64,000 bases of DNA from Bryobacterales bacterium. Lineage in GTDB: Bacteria; Acidobacteriota; Terriglobia; Bryobacterales; Bryobacteraceae. Shown here piece by piece: positions 24,860 through 33,867 of this stretch; position 1 is the first letter of the stretch; each line of letters begins with the position of its first letter. Both the position numbers and the translations under genes were made by a program. The stretch covers positions 46,034 to 110,033 of the forward strand of contig PMSX01000342.1 of the NCBI GenBank assembly GCA_003167495.1. Direction: 5' to 3'. The notes beneath the pieces are model-generated. The model was not told the origin of the DNA, ran no database searches, and worked only from the letters and a program-made list of their open reading frames with translations.

Positions 24860-27800
24860 ATGCCACGCTTCTCCATCCGAAATCCCTACTTCATTGTTGT
24901 CGTCTGCCTGGCGCTCGCAGTTATTGGAATCAATGCGCTCACCCGCATGCCAGTCGACTTGTTTCCGCCGATCAACCTCCCGGTCGTGGACGTTGCTACG
25001 TTTTACAACGGCATGCCACCGGAGGATATCGAGGTTGACATCACCAACCCGCTGGAACGCTTCTTCACGCAGGCTAGCGGCATCGATCACATGGAGTCGC
25101 GTTCTCTACTGGGAGTTAGCATCATTAAAGTTTTCTTTCAGCCGGGAACAAACGCGGATGCGGACGTCACGCAACTATCCAATCTCGCTTTGGCGGACCT
25201 GAAGCGCCTCCCACCCGGGACTCTTCCGCCGCTAGTCCTCAAGTTTGATGCCTCCAGCTTGCCAGTCTGTCTGGTTACCGTGAAAGGGCAAGGCCTGACG
25301 GAAACACAGCTTCACGATCTCTCGCAATTTCAGATTCGCAATCAGATTGCGGTTGTAAAGGGAGCCGAAATCCCCGCCGTATTTGGCGGCAAGTACCGGC
25401 AGGCGATGGTCTACGTTGATCCCTACAAGCTTTTTTCGCGTCAGTTGAGTGTGATGGACGTAGTAGATGCAGTCAATGACAGCAACTTGATTCTGCCCGC
25501 CGGCGATGTCAAGGTTGGCAACCGCGATTACTACGTTTATTCCAATAGCTTGGTAAAGAACGTCGCGGATCTGGATGATCTCCCAGTGAAGACAGTAGGT
25601 ACTCGCTGGGTCTCGCTTGGCGACGTAGCGGAGGCCAAGGACGCCAGCCAACTGCAATACAACATCGTTCGCATCGACGGCCAGAAGTCAGCCTATATCC
25701 CGATCATGAAATCCGGTGGCGACAGCAACACGATTCAGGTGGTTGACGATATCCGTGGTCTGACCCAGCATCTGTTTGATCTGCCAAAGCAACTGGCGAC
25801 GGACATCGTGTTTGACCAGTCGGCGTTCGTGAGGCAGGCGTTGAGCACCGTGCTCCACGAAGGGCTTATGGGCTTGGCGCTGACGAGCATCATGATTCTG
25901 GTGTTTCTAGGAAGTATGCGGGCCACTGGAGCAGTGTTGCTCTCCATCCCCATCTCCGCGCTGGCCGCGCTCGTATGCCTCTACATGCTGGACAGCACAA
26001 TTAACACGATGATTCTGGGAGGTCTGGCGCTGGCCTTTTCCCGAGTGATCGATAATTCGGTGATCTCCCTCGAAAATATCTACCGTCACTTAGAGCTGGG
26101 ATCGTCACCATTGGTGGCGGCGCAAGAAGGGGGAACCGAAGTTAACTTGGCGATACTTGCGGCTACCCTCGTTGATGTGGTCGATTTTTTCCCCGTGACG
26201 TTTCTTTTTGGCGTGAGCAAATTTTTGTTCTCGGCGCTCGCGCTAGCTTTTTGCCTCGCGTTGTTGGCGTCTTACGTGGTGGCCATGACCGTGATTCCCC
26301 TGTTCTGTTCGAAGTTCTTGAAAGCGATGCCAGCCGGACATGGTATTGAGCAAGTTGAGGGCGAGGCTGGGCACGAGGATAGTTCTTGGGGCGGGAGATT
26401 TAACGCCAGGTTCAATCGCGGTTTCAACCGCTTGCTCGATTTCTATGAACGTTGGGTGCGGCGCGCCCTGAAACGTCCGGCCCTAACACTGGCATTACTA
26501 TTCGGGATTTTCTTCGCCAGCCTTGCCATCTATCCCCTTCTCGGCCGTTCGTTCTTTCCTCGCACGGATGCGGGCCAGTTTACGGTGAACGTGAAAGTGC
26601 CCACCGGAACGCGGATTGAAGTGACCAACGAATATGTGGCGAAGATGGAAGCTTCCATCCGTCGCCTCGTCGCGCCAGACGATCTGAAGATGATTCTGTC
26701 GAACATTGGGGTGGTGAACGATATCTCGTCGCTGTATACGACCAATGCTGGAATGTATACCGCTACCATCCAGGTGGCCCTCAATGACGGCCATAAAGTG
26801 AGCAGTTTTGATTACATGGATAAGGTGAGGAGCGAAATCGCCTCCCAGTTCCCGGATGTGCGTACATTTTTCCAAAGCGGGTCGATGCAAGACGGGATTC
26901 TGAACCAAGGTCAACCTGCTCCCATCGACGTGCAGGTGAACACCCGCGACCTCCAACTTACATATGCAACGGCCCAGGAACTCGCTCGCCGCATTCGACG
27001 GCTTAGCGGCGTTGGTGAGATCTACATTCCACAGGACATGAACTATCCATCTATCCGTATGGATATCGATCGGGTGCATGCCGGCGAGTTAGGGCTTTCG
27101 CAAAAAGACGTTGTGGACAACGTGATCACAGCCCTGAATTCGAATATCATGATTGCCCCCAATTACTGGGTCGATTACGACACCGGCAACGACTATTTCC
27201 TGAGTGTGCAATATGCGGAACATGGTGCTTCCACCATCCATAACTTGGTAGACCTTCGCCAGATTCCGCTGCGGGCGCCGAATTTAAAGGACCCCACCAC
27301 TCTTGACGCGGTAGTGAAGCTGGTGAATCTGCAATCCCCAACAGAGGTGGACCATTATCAAATTCAGCGCGTGGTGGATGTGTACGTCACGCCATCGGGC
27401 GAAGATCTGGGGAGGTTGCGCACTTCGATCCTCGCGACAATTGCTGGCGCGAAACTGTCTTCCAACATTCGCGTAACCCTCCGCGGCATGGTCAACAGCA
27501 TGGACCAATCTTTTGCGAGCTTCGGAATCGGTTTCAGTCTTTCGTTCATTCTTTTGTTTTTGATCCTTGTGGCGCAATTCCGTTCGTTCGTCGACCCCTT
27601 CCTGATCATGCTGGCAATTCCCATGGGTTTCGTCGGTGTCCTCATCATTCTCCCACTGACTCACACAACGCTTAACGTGATGTCGCTCATGGGAGTTCTC
27701 ATGTTGATTGGTATCGCGGATTCGAACAGCATCCTGATCGTGGATTTCGCTCACAAGCTCGAAGAGCAGGGCCTGTCGGTAACCGACGCTGTGATTACAG

Positions 27801-28054
27801 CCTGCAGGGTGCGCTTGCGGCCGATTCTAATGACCTCGCTAGCGACGATCATCGGCATGATTCCGATGGCGATGAAGCTCGGTGAGGGCGGCGAACAATA
27901 TACTCCCATGGCGCGCGCCATCATCGGCGGCCTAACCTCCTCCGTTTTGCTGACTGTGTTTGTTGTTCCGGCCGCCTACTTATTGATCTATGGCAGAAAG
28001 GAACGCCAGCAGCGGGCAAGTAATGCGGTCCCAACTGTGCCGGTTAATGCGTAG
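24860..28054 (+). CDS. RND efflux pump permease (AcrB-like)
   Basis: 1064 aa with the duplicated RND plan: TM1 at about 8-28, a large periplasmic porter domain, TM2-6 (about 335-490), a central amphipathic region, TM7 (about 540-560), a second periplasmic loop, TM8-12 to the end. Proton-relay positions differ from AcrB. TM4 reads 'SRVIDNSVISLENI', an Asp-Asn pair where AcrB has Asp407-Asp408. TM10 reads 'GIADSNSILIVDFA', Ser where AcrB has Lys940. These changes occur in some HAE1-like subgroups, so coupling is probably retained through other residues. Substrates cannot be deduced. Confidence 0.93.
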   Translation: MPRFSIRNPYFIVVVCLALAVIGINALTRMPVDLFPPINLPVVDVATFYNGMPPEDIEVDITNPLERFFTQASGIDHMESRSLLGVSIIKVFFQPGTNADADVTQLSNLALADLKRLPPGTLPPLVLKFDASSLPVCLVTVKGQGLTETQLHDLSQFQIRNQIAVVKGAEIPAVFGGKYRQAMVYVDPYKLFSRQLSVMDVVDAVNDSNLILPAGDVKVGNRDYYVYSNSLVKNVADLDDLPVKTVGTRWVSLGDVAEAKDASQLQYNIVRIDGQKSAYIPIMKSGGDSNTIQVVDDIRGLTQHLFDLPKQLATDIVFDQSAFVRQALSTVLHEGLMGLALTSIMILVFLGSMRATGAVLLSIPISALAALVCLYMLDSTINTMILGGLALAFSRVIDNSVISLENIYRHLELGSSPLVAAQEGGTEVNLAILAATLVDVVDFFPVTFLFGVSKFLFSALALAFCLALLASYVVAMTVIPLFCSKFLKAMPAGHGIEQVEGEAGHEDSSWGGRFNARFNRGFNRLLDFYERWVRRALKRPALTLALLFGIFFASLAIYPLLGRSFFPRTDAGQFTVNVKVPTGTRIEVTNEYVAKMEASIRRLVAPDDLKMILSNIGVVNDISSLYTTNAGMYTATIQVALNDGHKVSSFDYMDKVRSEIASQFPDVRTFFQSGSMQDGILNQGQPAPIDVQVNTRDLQLTYATAQELARRIRRLSGVGEIYIPQDMNYPSIRMDIDRVHAGELGLSQKDVVDNVITALNSNIMIAPNYWVDYDTGNDYFLSVQYAEHGASTIHNLVDLRQIPLRAPNLKDPTTLDAVVKLVNLQSPTEVDHYQIQRVVDVYVTPSGEDLGRLRTSILATIAGAKLSSNIRVTLRGMVNSMDQSFASFGIGFSLSFILLFLILVAQFRSFVDPFLIMLAIPMGFVGVLIILPLTHTTLNVMSLMGVLMLIGIADSNSILIVDFAHKLEEQGLSVTDAVITACRVRLRPILMTSLATIIGMIPMAMKLGEGGEQYTPMARAIIGGLTSSVLLTVFVVPAAYLLIYGRKERQQRASNAVPTVPVNA

Positions 28055-28060
28055 GCCATC

Positions 28061-29371
28061 ATGACGAAACGATCGTTGGTTCTTGCATCTCTCTTCGGTG
28101 TTTGCTTTTCTGCTTGCGTGTGCGCCCAAACGACGACGCCCAGCTTGAGTCTGGCGGAGGCAGAGGCTCTCGCACTCAAGAACCATCCGCGGATTCTTGC
28201 CTCAGAAGCAGACTATCTTCGCGCCGACCAAATCACAGTGCAGACCAAATCCGCGTACTATCCCGCGTTAAACGGTGAAATAACTGGGGCGCAGGCGAAT
28301 CAGGATGCCCGCCTGGGCGCAGGCGTTTTGAATGATCCGCGCCTCTTCAATCACTTTGGCAGCGGTATCACGCTGTCCCAACTCATTACAGATTCCGGAA
28401 GAACGCCTAACCTGGTGGCGAATTCCAAGCTCACCGCCCAGGCCAGCCGCGAGGATTCGCGCGCCACCCGCTATAGCGTCATCATTGGTGCCGATCAGGC
28501 CTACTACGAGGTTCTGCTCGCGCAGCAATTGGTAAAGGTGGCGCAGCAGACTGTGAAGACTCGTCAAACGCTGGTAGATCAGATTTCAGAGCTCACGAAG
28601 AACAAGCTTAAGTCCCAACTTGATCTCAGTTTCGTCCAAGTGAACCTGGCCGAAGCGCAGTTGATGCTTCTTCGGGCAAAGGATCAATTGAGTGCGGCCT
28701 ATGCAAGTCTCGGTCAGGCTTTGGGTTCTCAACAGGCAATCCAATATCAATTGACCGAGCCGGCAAAACAACCCGATCCCCCGGCTAGCGATCCGGAATC
28801 ACTGATCCAGCAAGCGTTCCAAAATCGTCCCGAGCTTGCGAGCCTGAACTTTCAAACCCAAGCAGACCAGAAATTGGTCTACGCCGAACGAGATCTGAAA
28901 CGTCCTACGGTCAGTCTCATGGCTGTCGCCGGCGTTTTGCCCTTCATCGCGCCTGGTAACGCGAATCCGAGCATTCCGTCGGAATATGAATCGGCGGGGG
29001 TCAACGTGCAGGTTCCAATCTTTAACGGACATTTGTTCTCGGCCCGCCGCCAGGCGGCAGAGTATCAATTGCAAGCGACTCGGCAACGGGAGCGTGACTT
29101 ACAAGACCACATTGCGAGCGACGTCCGCGCAGCGTGGGCTAAGGCAACCACATCGTTTCAGGCGATTGCCACTAGTGACCGTCTGCTTCAGCAAGCCAAC
29201 ATGGCTTTGGATCTTGCGCAGGGCCGCTACGATCTCGGTCTCTCGTCTATTGTTGAACTGACGCAGGCCCAATTGGGTCAAACGCAAGCGCAGGTGGAGA
29301 ATGTGGATGCGAAATATCAGTATCAGGAGGCTTATGCGGTTTTACAATATACGCTTGGATTGCGCCACTAA
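28061..29371 (+). CDS. TolC-family outer-membrane efflux protein
   Basis: 436 aa with a signal peptide ending 'ACVCAQ'. Two OEP repeats carry long heptad-rich helices ('LSLAEAEALALKNHPRILASEADYLRA', 'VAQQTVKTRQTLVDQISELTKNKLKS', and in the second half 'LIQQAFQNRPELASLNFQTQADQKLVYAERDLKRP'). It forms the outer-membrane channel of the tripartite pump with the two preceding genes; the gap to the pump gene is only 6 nt. Confidence 0.93.
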   Translation: MTKRSLVLASLFGVCFSACVCAQTTTPSLSLAEAEALALKNHPRILASEADYLRADQITVQTKSAYYPALNGEITGAQANQDARLGAGVLNDPRLFNHFGSGITLSQLITDSGRTPNLVANSKLTAQASREDSRATRYSVIIGADQAYYEVLLAQQLVKVAQQTVKTRQTLVDQISELTKNKLKSQLDLSFVQVNLAEAQLMLLRAKDQLSAAYASLGQALGSQQAIQYQLTEPAKQPDPPASDPESLIQQAFQNRPELASLNFQTQADQKLVYAERDLKRPTVSLMAVAGVLPFIAPGNANPSIPSEYESAGVNVQVPIFNGHLFSARRQAAEYQLQATRQRERDLQDHIASDVRAAWAKATTSFQAIATSDRLLQQANMALDLAQGRYDLGLSSIVELTQAQLGQTQAQVENVDAKYQYQEAYAVLQYTLGLRH

Positions 29372-29408
29372 TTGTTACTCTCAACGTAAGGCATCTTGAA
29401 AGACTCCA

Positions 29409-30776
29409 TTGCAAGAAGAGACAAGATCCACGGGTAATCAGACTCAGCGTCTCCTCCTAATCGGATTCGGCGGGCTTCTGCTGCTTCTAGCATTCTCCGG
29501 ATTCAATGCTGTCTCAGTCCTCAACCGCATCCAAACAAGCAACGAGAGCATTCGCCGGGACTACATGAATCGCGACAGTATTCTGGAACAACTTCGCTCG
29601 GATATTTACTTATCAGGCACGTATATGCGGGATTTCCTTCTGGAACCAGACCCCAACAAAGCCGATGCGCACCTAGCCGAGTTGAATAGCGCCCGCGCCC
29701 GAATCGAATCAATGCTGAATGCCTATCAAATGGTGCTTCGGGGCGAAGAGAAGCCTCCCTTTGAGCAGTTTAAGAAGGAAGTTACGGCTTACTTCAATTC
29801 ATTACAACCAGCGTTACAGTGGGATCCTAACCAACGAAAACGGCTCGGCTATTTGTTTATGCAGAACTCGCTGCTTCCCAGAAGGATGATCATCGTTCGA
29901 CTGGCGGACCAGATCGGCCGATTCAACCAAGAACAGATGAATTCGGGAGATCGACAGCTACGCAATCTTTTTTCTAAGTTCAGAACCGGTCTCGTGCTGC
30001 TTGTCGTCACATCGCTCATGGGAGGTCTTTTGTTGGCATGCCTAAGCATTTATCGCATTCTTCGCTTAGAGCGGCTGTCTGCCTTGCGGTTTGATGAAGC
30101 GCTACAAGCTCGCAAAGCGTTACGAGATTTATCCGCACGCTTGGTCGAGGTACAGGAGACGGAACGCCGAGCCTTGTCCCGGGAGCTACACGACGAAGTT
30201 GGTCAAGCGCTCTCAGCTCTATTGTTAGCAATCGGCAACGTGGCAGCTATGATTTCACCAAACGACAATCAGGAAGCCCGGTCGCAACTCCTTGATACCC
30301 GCCGTTTGGCGGAAAAGACCGTCGCCGTAGTTCGCGACATGTGTCTTTTGTTGCGGCCCTCAATGCTGGACGACCTCGGTTTGGTGCCGGCTTTGGAATG
30401 GCAAGCTCGCGAAGTATCCAGAACAAATCATCTCCTCGTAAAAGTGAAAGCCGATTCGACGTTGGAGGAGTTGTCAGACGATCACAAGACTTGCATTTAC
30501 CGCGTGGTTCAAGAGGCGCTTCGAAATATCACCCGGCATGCCAAAGCGAAGCATGTGCAAATTGTGTTGACTCAGGATGATGGAACACTCCACCTGGTTA
30601 TTAACGACGATGGGCGCGGATTCACGCCCGCCAGGGAGAAAGGTGTCGGACTACTCGGCATGGAAGAGAGAGTCAAGCGTTTGAACGGAAAGTTTCGGGC
30701 TAGTTCAGCGCTGGGCAGCGGTACGACAATTGACGTCGTTTTGCCGATACTGGTACATACCCGTCAACTGACCTGA
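29409..30776 (+). CDS. Sensor histidine kinase of the NarX/DegS type (HisKA_3)
   Basis: 455 aa with a TTG start; no ATG is available before the first membrane helix. TM1 (about 15-35) and TM2 (about 195-217) enclose a roughly 160-residue periplasmic helical sensor domain of four-helix-bundle appearance. The HisKA_3 dimerisation helix has the phospho-accepting His in 'ALSRELHDEVGQALSALL'. The HATPase_c domain has N box 'RVVQEALRNITRHAKA', 'INDDGRGF' and 'GVGLLGMEERV'. It pairs with the response regulator 7 nt downstream. Position at the end of the efflux operon suggests autoregulation of efflux by an envelope signal. Confidence 0.9.
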   Translation: MQEETRSTGNQTQRLLLIGFGGLLLLLAFSGFNAVSVLNRIQTSNESIRRDYMNRDSILEQLRSDIYLSGTYMRDFLLEPDPNKADAHLAELNSARARIESMLNAYQMVLRGEEKPPFEQFKKEVTAYFNSLQPALQWDPNQRKRLGYLFMQNSLLPRRMIIVRLADQIGRFNQEQMNSGDRQLRNLFSKFRTGLVLLVVTSLMGGLLLACLSIYRILRLERLSALRFDEALQARKALRDLSARLVEVQETERRALSRELHDEVGQALSALLLAIGNVAAMISPNDNQEARSQLLDTRRLAEKTVAVVRDMCLLLRPSMLDDLGLVPALEWQAREVSRTNHLLVKVKADSTLEELSDDHKTCIYRVVQEALRNITRHAKAKHVQIVLTQDDGTLHLVINDDGRGFTPAREKGVGLLGMEERVKRLNGKFRASSALGSGTTIDVVLPILVHTRQLT

Positions 30777-30783
30777 CAGCATT

Positions 30784-31434
30784 ATGTTCTCCATCAGAAT
30801 TTTGCTCGCTGACGATCACACAATCCTGCGCAAGGGGCTGCGCTTATTGCTGGAGCGGGAGGCGGATTTTGCAGTTGTCGGCGAGGCGAGCAATGGTAGA
30901 GAAGTGGTTGACGCCGTCGGGCGCGATGCGCCGCATGTGGTGATTATGGACATCGCCATGCCTATGATGAACGGCATTGAGGCGACAAAGCGGATCGTCG
31001 AGACGTATCCGAAAACAGCCGTCATTATTCTCAGTGTGCATTCAGACGAAGCGTATGTGTTGAGGGCTTTGAAAGCAGGCGCGCGCGGCTATCTGCTCAA
31101 GGATTCGGCCGAAAGCGACCTCATTCAGGCGGTTCGAGCCGTCGCCGCCGGGAAAGCATATTTCAGTCCCGCTGTCAGTAAGATCTTGGCCGACGATTAT
31201 GTTCGCCAAGTACGGGAGCAGGGCGTGGAAGACCCGTACGATCTCCTAACCGCTCGTGAGCGCGAATTGCTTCAGCTCATTGCCGAACTAAAGGCAACCA
31301 AGGAGATAGCAGAACTTCTAGGTCTCAGCCCTCACACTGTTGATACTCACCGTGGGAACCTGATGCAAAAACTGAACGTTCACAGCATTCCTGAGGTGGT
31401 TTTATACGCTGTGCGGAGAGGCGTTGTCAGTTAG
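30784..31434 (+). CDS. NarL/FixJ-type response regulator
   Basis: 216 aa with a canonical receiver: Asp-Asp in 'LLADDHTILRKGL', phospho-acceptor Asp in 'VVIMDIAMP', Thr/Ser switch in 'IILSVHSDE' and Lys in 'GYLLKDS'. The LuxR-type HTH is complete ('LTARERELLQLIAELKATKEIAELLGLSPHTVDTHRGNLMQKL'). It is the cognate regulator of the kinase just upstream and contrasts with the degenerate paralogue at 22658-23290. Confidence 0.93.
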   Translation: MFSIRILLADDHTILRKGLRLLLEREADFAVVGEASNGREVVDAVGRDAPHVVIMDIAMPMMNGIEATKRIVETYPKTAVIILSVHSDEAYVLRALKAGARGYLLKDSAESDLIQAVRAVAAGKAYFSPAVSKILADDYVRQVREQGVEDPYDLLTARERELLQLIAELKATKEIAELLGLSPHTVDTHRGNLMQKLNVHSIPEVVLYAVRRGVVS

Positions 31435-32570
31435 CGAACCTTCTTACCCTTGATTCGAGTGGCCGTGGAGGGGTCGTTCTTATCTTGCCGCCATGTCGGA
31501 TGGTTGAAGTGGATGACGCAATCGCCGTTGTAGGAGATGACGGCATCGTCGAAAGTCAGCGTTCCGATCCGCCGCCAATTTCGAAAAGTGCGTCGTTGGC
31601 GCAAATCCGTTCCAGTGGTCGTGCCTTCGTCGGTCACTTCAATGTTGAAAGTGAGTGTGCGCTTTGGTTTAGGATCACCTTTGTCGAAGATCTGCCCCAT
31701 GATCTCGTCGCGGAAATCGAGCAGTTGCCCCTCAATCCTCAATTGACCAGGGGCCACAACCAGGCGCATGAATTCAGGCGTTCGCGTGGGCTGAGCCGCC
31801 GGCTTGCCCAGTTCCGCGATTTCATACAGTTGCCGGATGCTCGGCTGCTTATCGACGCGTGCAAACACCATGCCAGTTACAAGCAGGATCGGAACTCCGC
31901 CACCCCGGCGCGACACAGTTGTGTCCGGAGCGTTTCGTAGCTCCGCATCGTTAATAAAATCCGTTCGCGCTCCACCGATGTCCTCTTGCGTAATGAAATT
32001 CGCTGTGCGAAGGGGTGTCGAATGGGCTGGATCCGTTGTGGGAAAGAGCTTGCCAACAAGCGCCAGCGACCGGTTGTAGCCGCGGCGCGTCTCCTCGCAA
32101 CACGTCGAATACCGCGCGATGACGAGTGCGGCGCTGCCCTTCTCAAAGTATCCGGAATAATCAGTCTGCTCGCTGATTTGCCAAAGGCCGGTCAGGCAAA
32201 CGCCGTTTGGATGCAGTATGCGGCGAAATCCCTTCCCGTTGACTCCCCATCGCAAATCGGCGCCGGAATCCACCGCGCGCTCCGTCGCTTTCTGGAACTG
32301 ATACGCAGATCCGAGCGGCACTATGCCGCGCAACACGCTGCCCAGAGTCACCGGGTATACAGGTAATGCCTTTTCACCCGTAAGGCCCCAAACGCGCTGA
32401 TATGGATTGGCGAAGATCGCTTCTCGAACCTCCGAAAATCGCGACCCTCCGTAGGCGCGATCTTCATCAGTCATCTGCTCCGTCCCAAACTCCTCCGGTA
32501 AACTCACGAGCGCCTCTCCATACCTATAGGTCGGAACTCCCAACATCTGTAGTGACTTCCCCCGACGCAT
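31431..32570 (-). CDS. Uncharacterised protein with catalase-like sequence pattern
   Basis: 379 aa from the ATG at 32570 (ATG 32546 is possible). The frame extends to 32723 but that part overlaps the amidohydrolase. No signal peptide. Residues about 95-190 ('FRRILHPNGVCLTGLWQI...SAALVIARYS...RRGYNRSLALVGKLFP') recall the catalase-fold pattern R-x-x-H-x-x-G followed by an A-R-F-S strand, with the His in place. No catalase C-terminal Tyr ligand motif (R-x-x-x-Y) is evident to me, so heme binding is unproven. It is the last gene of the cytochrome c/PQQ/lactonase/dehydratase operon. Overlaps the stop of the response regulator gene on the other strand by 4 nt. Confidence 0.5.
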   Translation of the reverse strand: MRRGKSLQMLGVPTYRYGEALVSLPEEFGTEQMTDEDRAYGGSRFSEVREAIFANPYQRVWGLTGEKALPVYPVTLGSVLRGIVPLGSAYQFQKATERAVDSGADLRWGVNGKGFRRILHPNGVCLTGLWQISEQTDYSGYFEKGSAALVIARYSTCCEETRRGYNRSLALVGKLFPTTDPAHSTPLRTANFITQEDIGGARTDFINDAELRNAPDTTVSRRGGGVPILLVTGMVFARVDKQPSIRQLYEIAELGKPAAQPTRTPEFMRLVVAPGQLRIEGQLLDFRDEIMGQIFDKGDPKPKRTLTFNIEVTDEGTTTGTDLRQRRTFRNWRRIGTLTFDDAVISYNGDCVIHFNHPTWRQDKNDPSTATRIKGKKVR

Positions 32571-32691
32571 CGTTTCAAAGAAGATAAAAATTGGTCGGCC
32601 CAAGCGCAGAACTCCGAGTGTACGGGCACGATCTGAGCCGCGACCGCAAGGGAGTCGTAACGGTCTTCCGCATCCGCGCCGGAATATCTCG

Positions 32692-33858
32692 TTATGCAGA
32701 AAGACCCAACAGGCGCGCAGCATTCTCTGAGTAAACTTTACGCAGCATCTGATCCGTTAGCCCAATTCCATAAATTCTCCAGCGGCCCTGAGGCGGAACG
32801 GGAGCAGGAGCGTAATCAAAATATTCGTCTTTAGTCTCCAGAAAACGATAGTAGATCTCATACAGCTGGTCATTGAATACCTGCTGCGGAGTCTCTTCGC
32901 CTCCCGGAACGGCATCAGTCCCGAACATCACCCGGTCCTGATATTTCTCTATAAATTGATACGACGCTCTCGGTTGGCGGCCTAACTCACCGATGCGGGC
33001 CGCGATCTCAACGTGCATATTGGGATGGCTGTCCAAGCACTCAGCAACGTAGCCGAGATCTTCCGAGTCCGCTACATGCAAACAAACGAAATGGGTTCGC
33101 GGGTGCCTGCGCATTATGTTGCGGCGAGCTTCTTGCAGCTCCCGATTGCTTGGGAAATCTTTGCCATAGAAAGACCAATCCGGATGTGCGTGCAATTCCT
33201 CCCATCGTTCGTTGAAGCGATCAATGGGCAGGAAAAATGCTTCCGGATCGGACGAGTGGATGGCTACTGGCATGTTCAGCGATCCAGCCGCCTCCCACAT
33301 CGGATCAAAGCGTCGGTCGTCGATGCTGACTAACTTGCCAGCCGTAACATTCTCTCGCAAATAAAGCCCCAGCGTCTTTAGAACTTTTAACCCTTTTGCG
33401 CCGCGCCTGTGTGCGTCTTCTATTAAATCTGCCTGCACGCGTGGATAGTCCGGATCGGCCGCTTTGCTCCAAGCGGGCTCGGTGAACACTACGAAGCGAT
33501 CAGGGTGTGCAGCCGGCAATTTCTCTATGACCTGCTGCAAATTAGCTCCATAGCCACCTGTCAGATTCACCATGGTGCGGATGTTCTTGCGATTCATGAC
33601 AGCCAGGCACTCCTCGGCGCTGGCCGCGAAATGGATTGTTCCGGGACCCTCTAAACCACCCGCATGTGTGATGTGGGTATGAATGTCAATCACCGGATAT
33701 GCCGCCCGCGCCACCTTGGTCTCCGGCGCATGCAACATACTGCGAGGTTGAAACTGCTCGATTGATAGCGCCTCCTTCGCGTCGCCGCTCGCGGTGCGAG
33801 AATCAAGCTTAGATGCGATAAGGGCGCTGCCCATGGTCAGGAGTTTTCTTCGATTCAT
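32692..33858 (-). CDS. Amidohydrolase-2 family protein
   Basis: 388 aa with an N-terminal export-like leader (MNRRKLLTMGSALIASKL). It is a TIM-barrel metal-dependent hydrolase: 'VIDIHTHITHAGG' (HxH, about 56-68), 'MPVAIHSSDPEAF' (His about 201), 'THFVCLHVADSEDLGY' (His about 258) and 'RVMFGTDAVPGG' (Asp about 313). Family members hydrolyse or decarboxylate cyclic or aromatic acids and lactones. In this operon, 9 nt downstream of the xylonate-dehydratase-like gene, action on a sugar-acid-derived lactone is plausible but unproven. Confidence 0.8.
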   Translation of the reverse strand: MNRRKLLTMGSALIASKLDSRTASGDAKEALSIEQFQPRSMLHAPETKVARAAYPVIDIHTHITHAGGLEGPGTIHFAASAEECLAVMNRKNIRTMVNLTGGYGANLQQVIEKLPAAHPDRFVVFTEPAWSKAADPDYPRVQADLIEDAHRRGAKGLKVLKTLGLYLRENVTAGKLVSIDDRRFDPMWEAAGSLNMPVAIHSSDPEAFFLPIDRFNERWEELHAHPDWSFYGKDFPSNRELQEARRNIMRRHPRTHFVCLHVADSEDLGYVAECLDSHPNMHVEIAARIGELGRQPRASYQFIEKYQDRVMFGTDAVPGGEETPQQVFNDQLYEIYYRFLETKDEYFDYAPAPVPPQGRWRIYGIGLTDQMLRKVYSENAARLLGLSA

Positions 33859-33867
33859 GCTAGTCCT

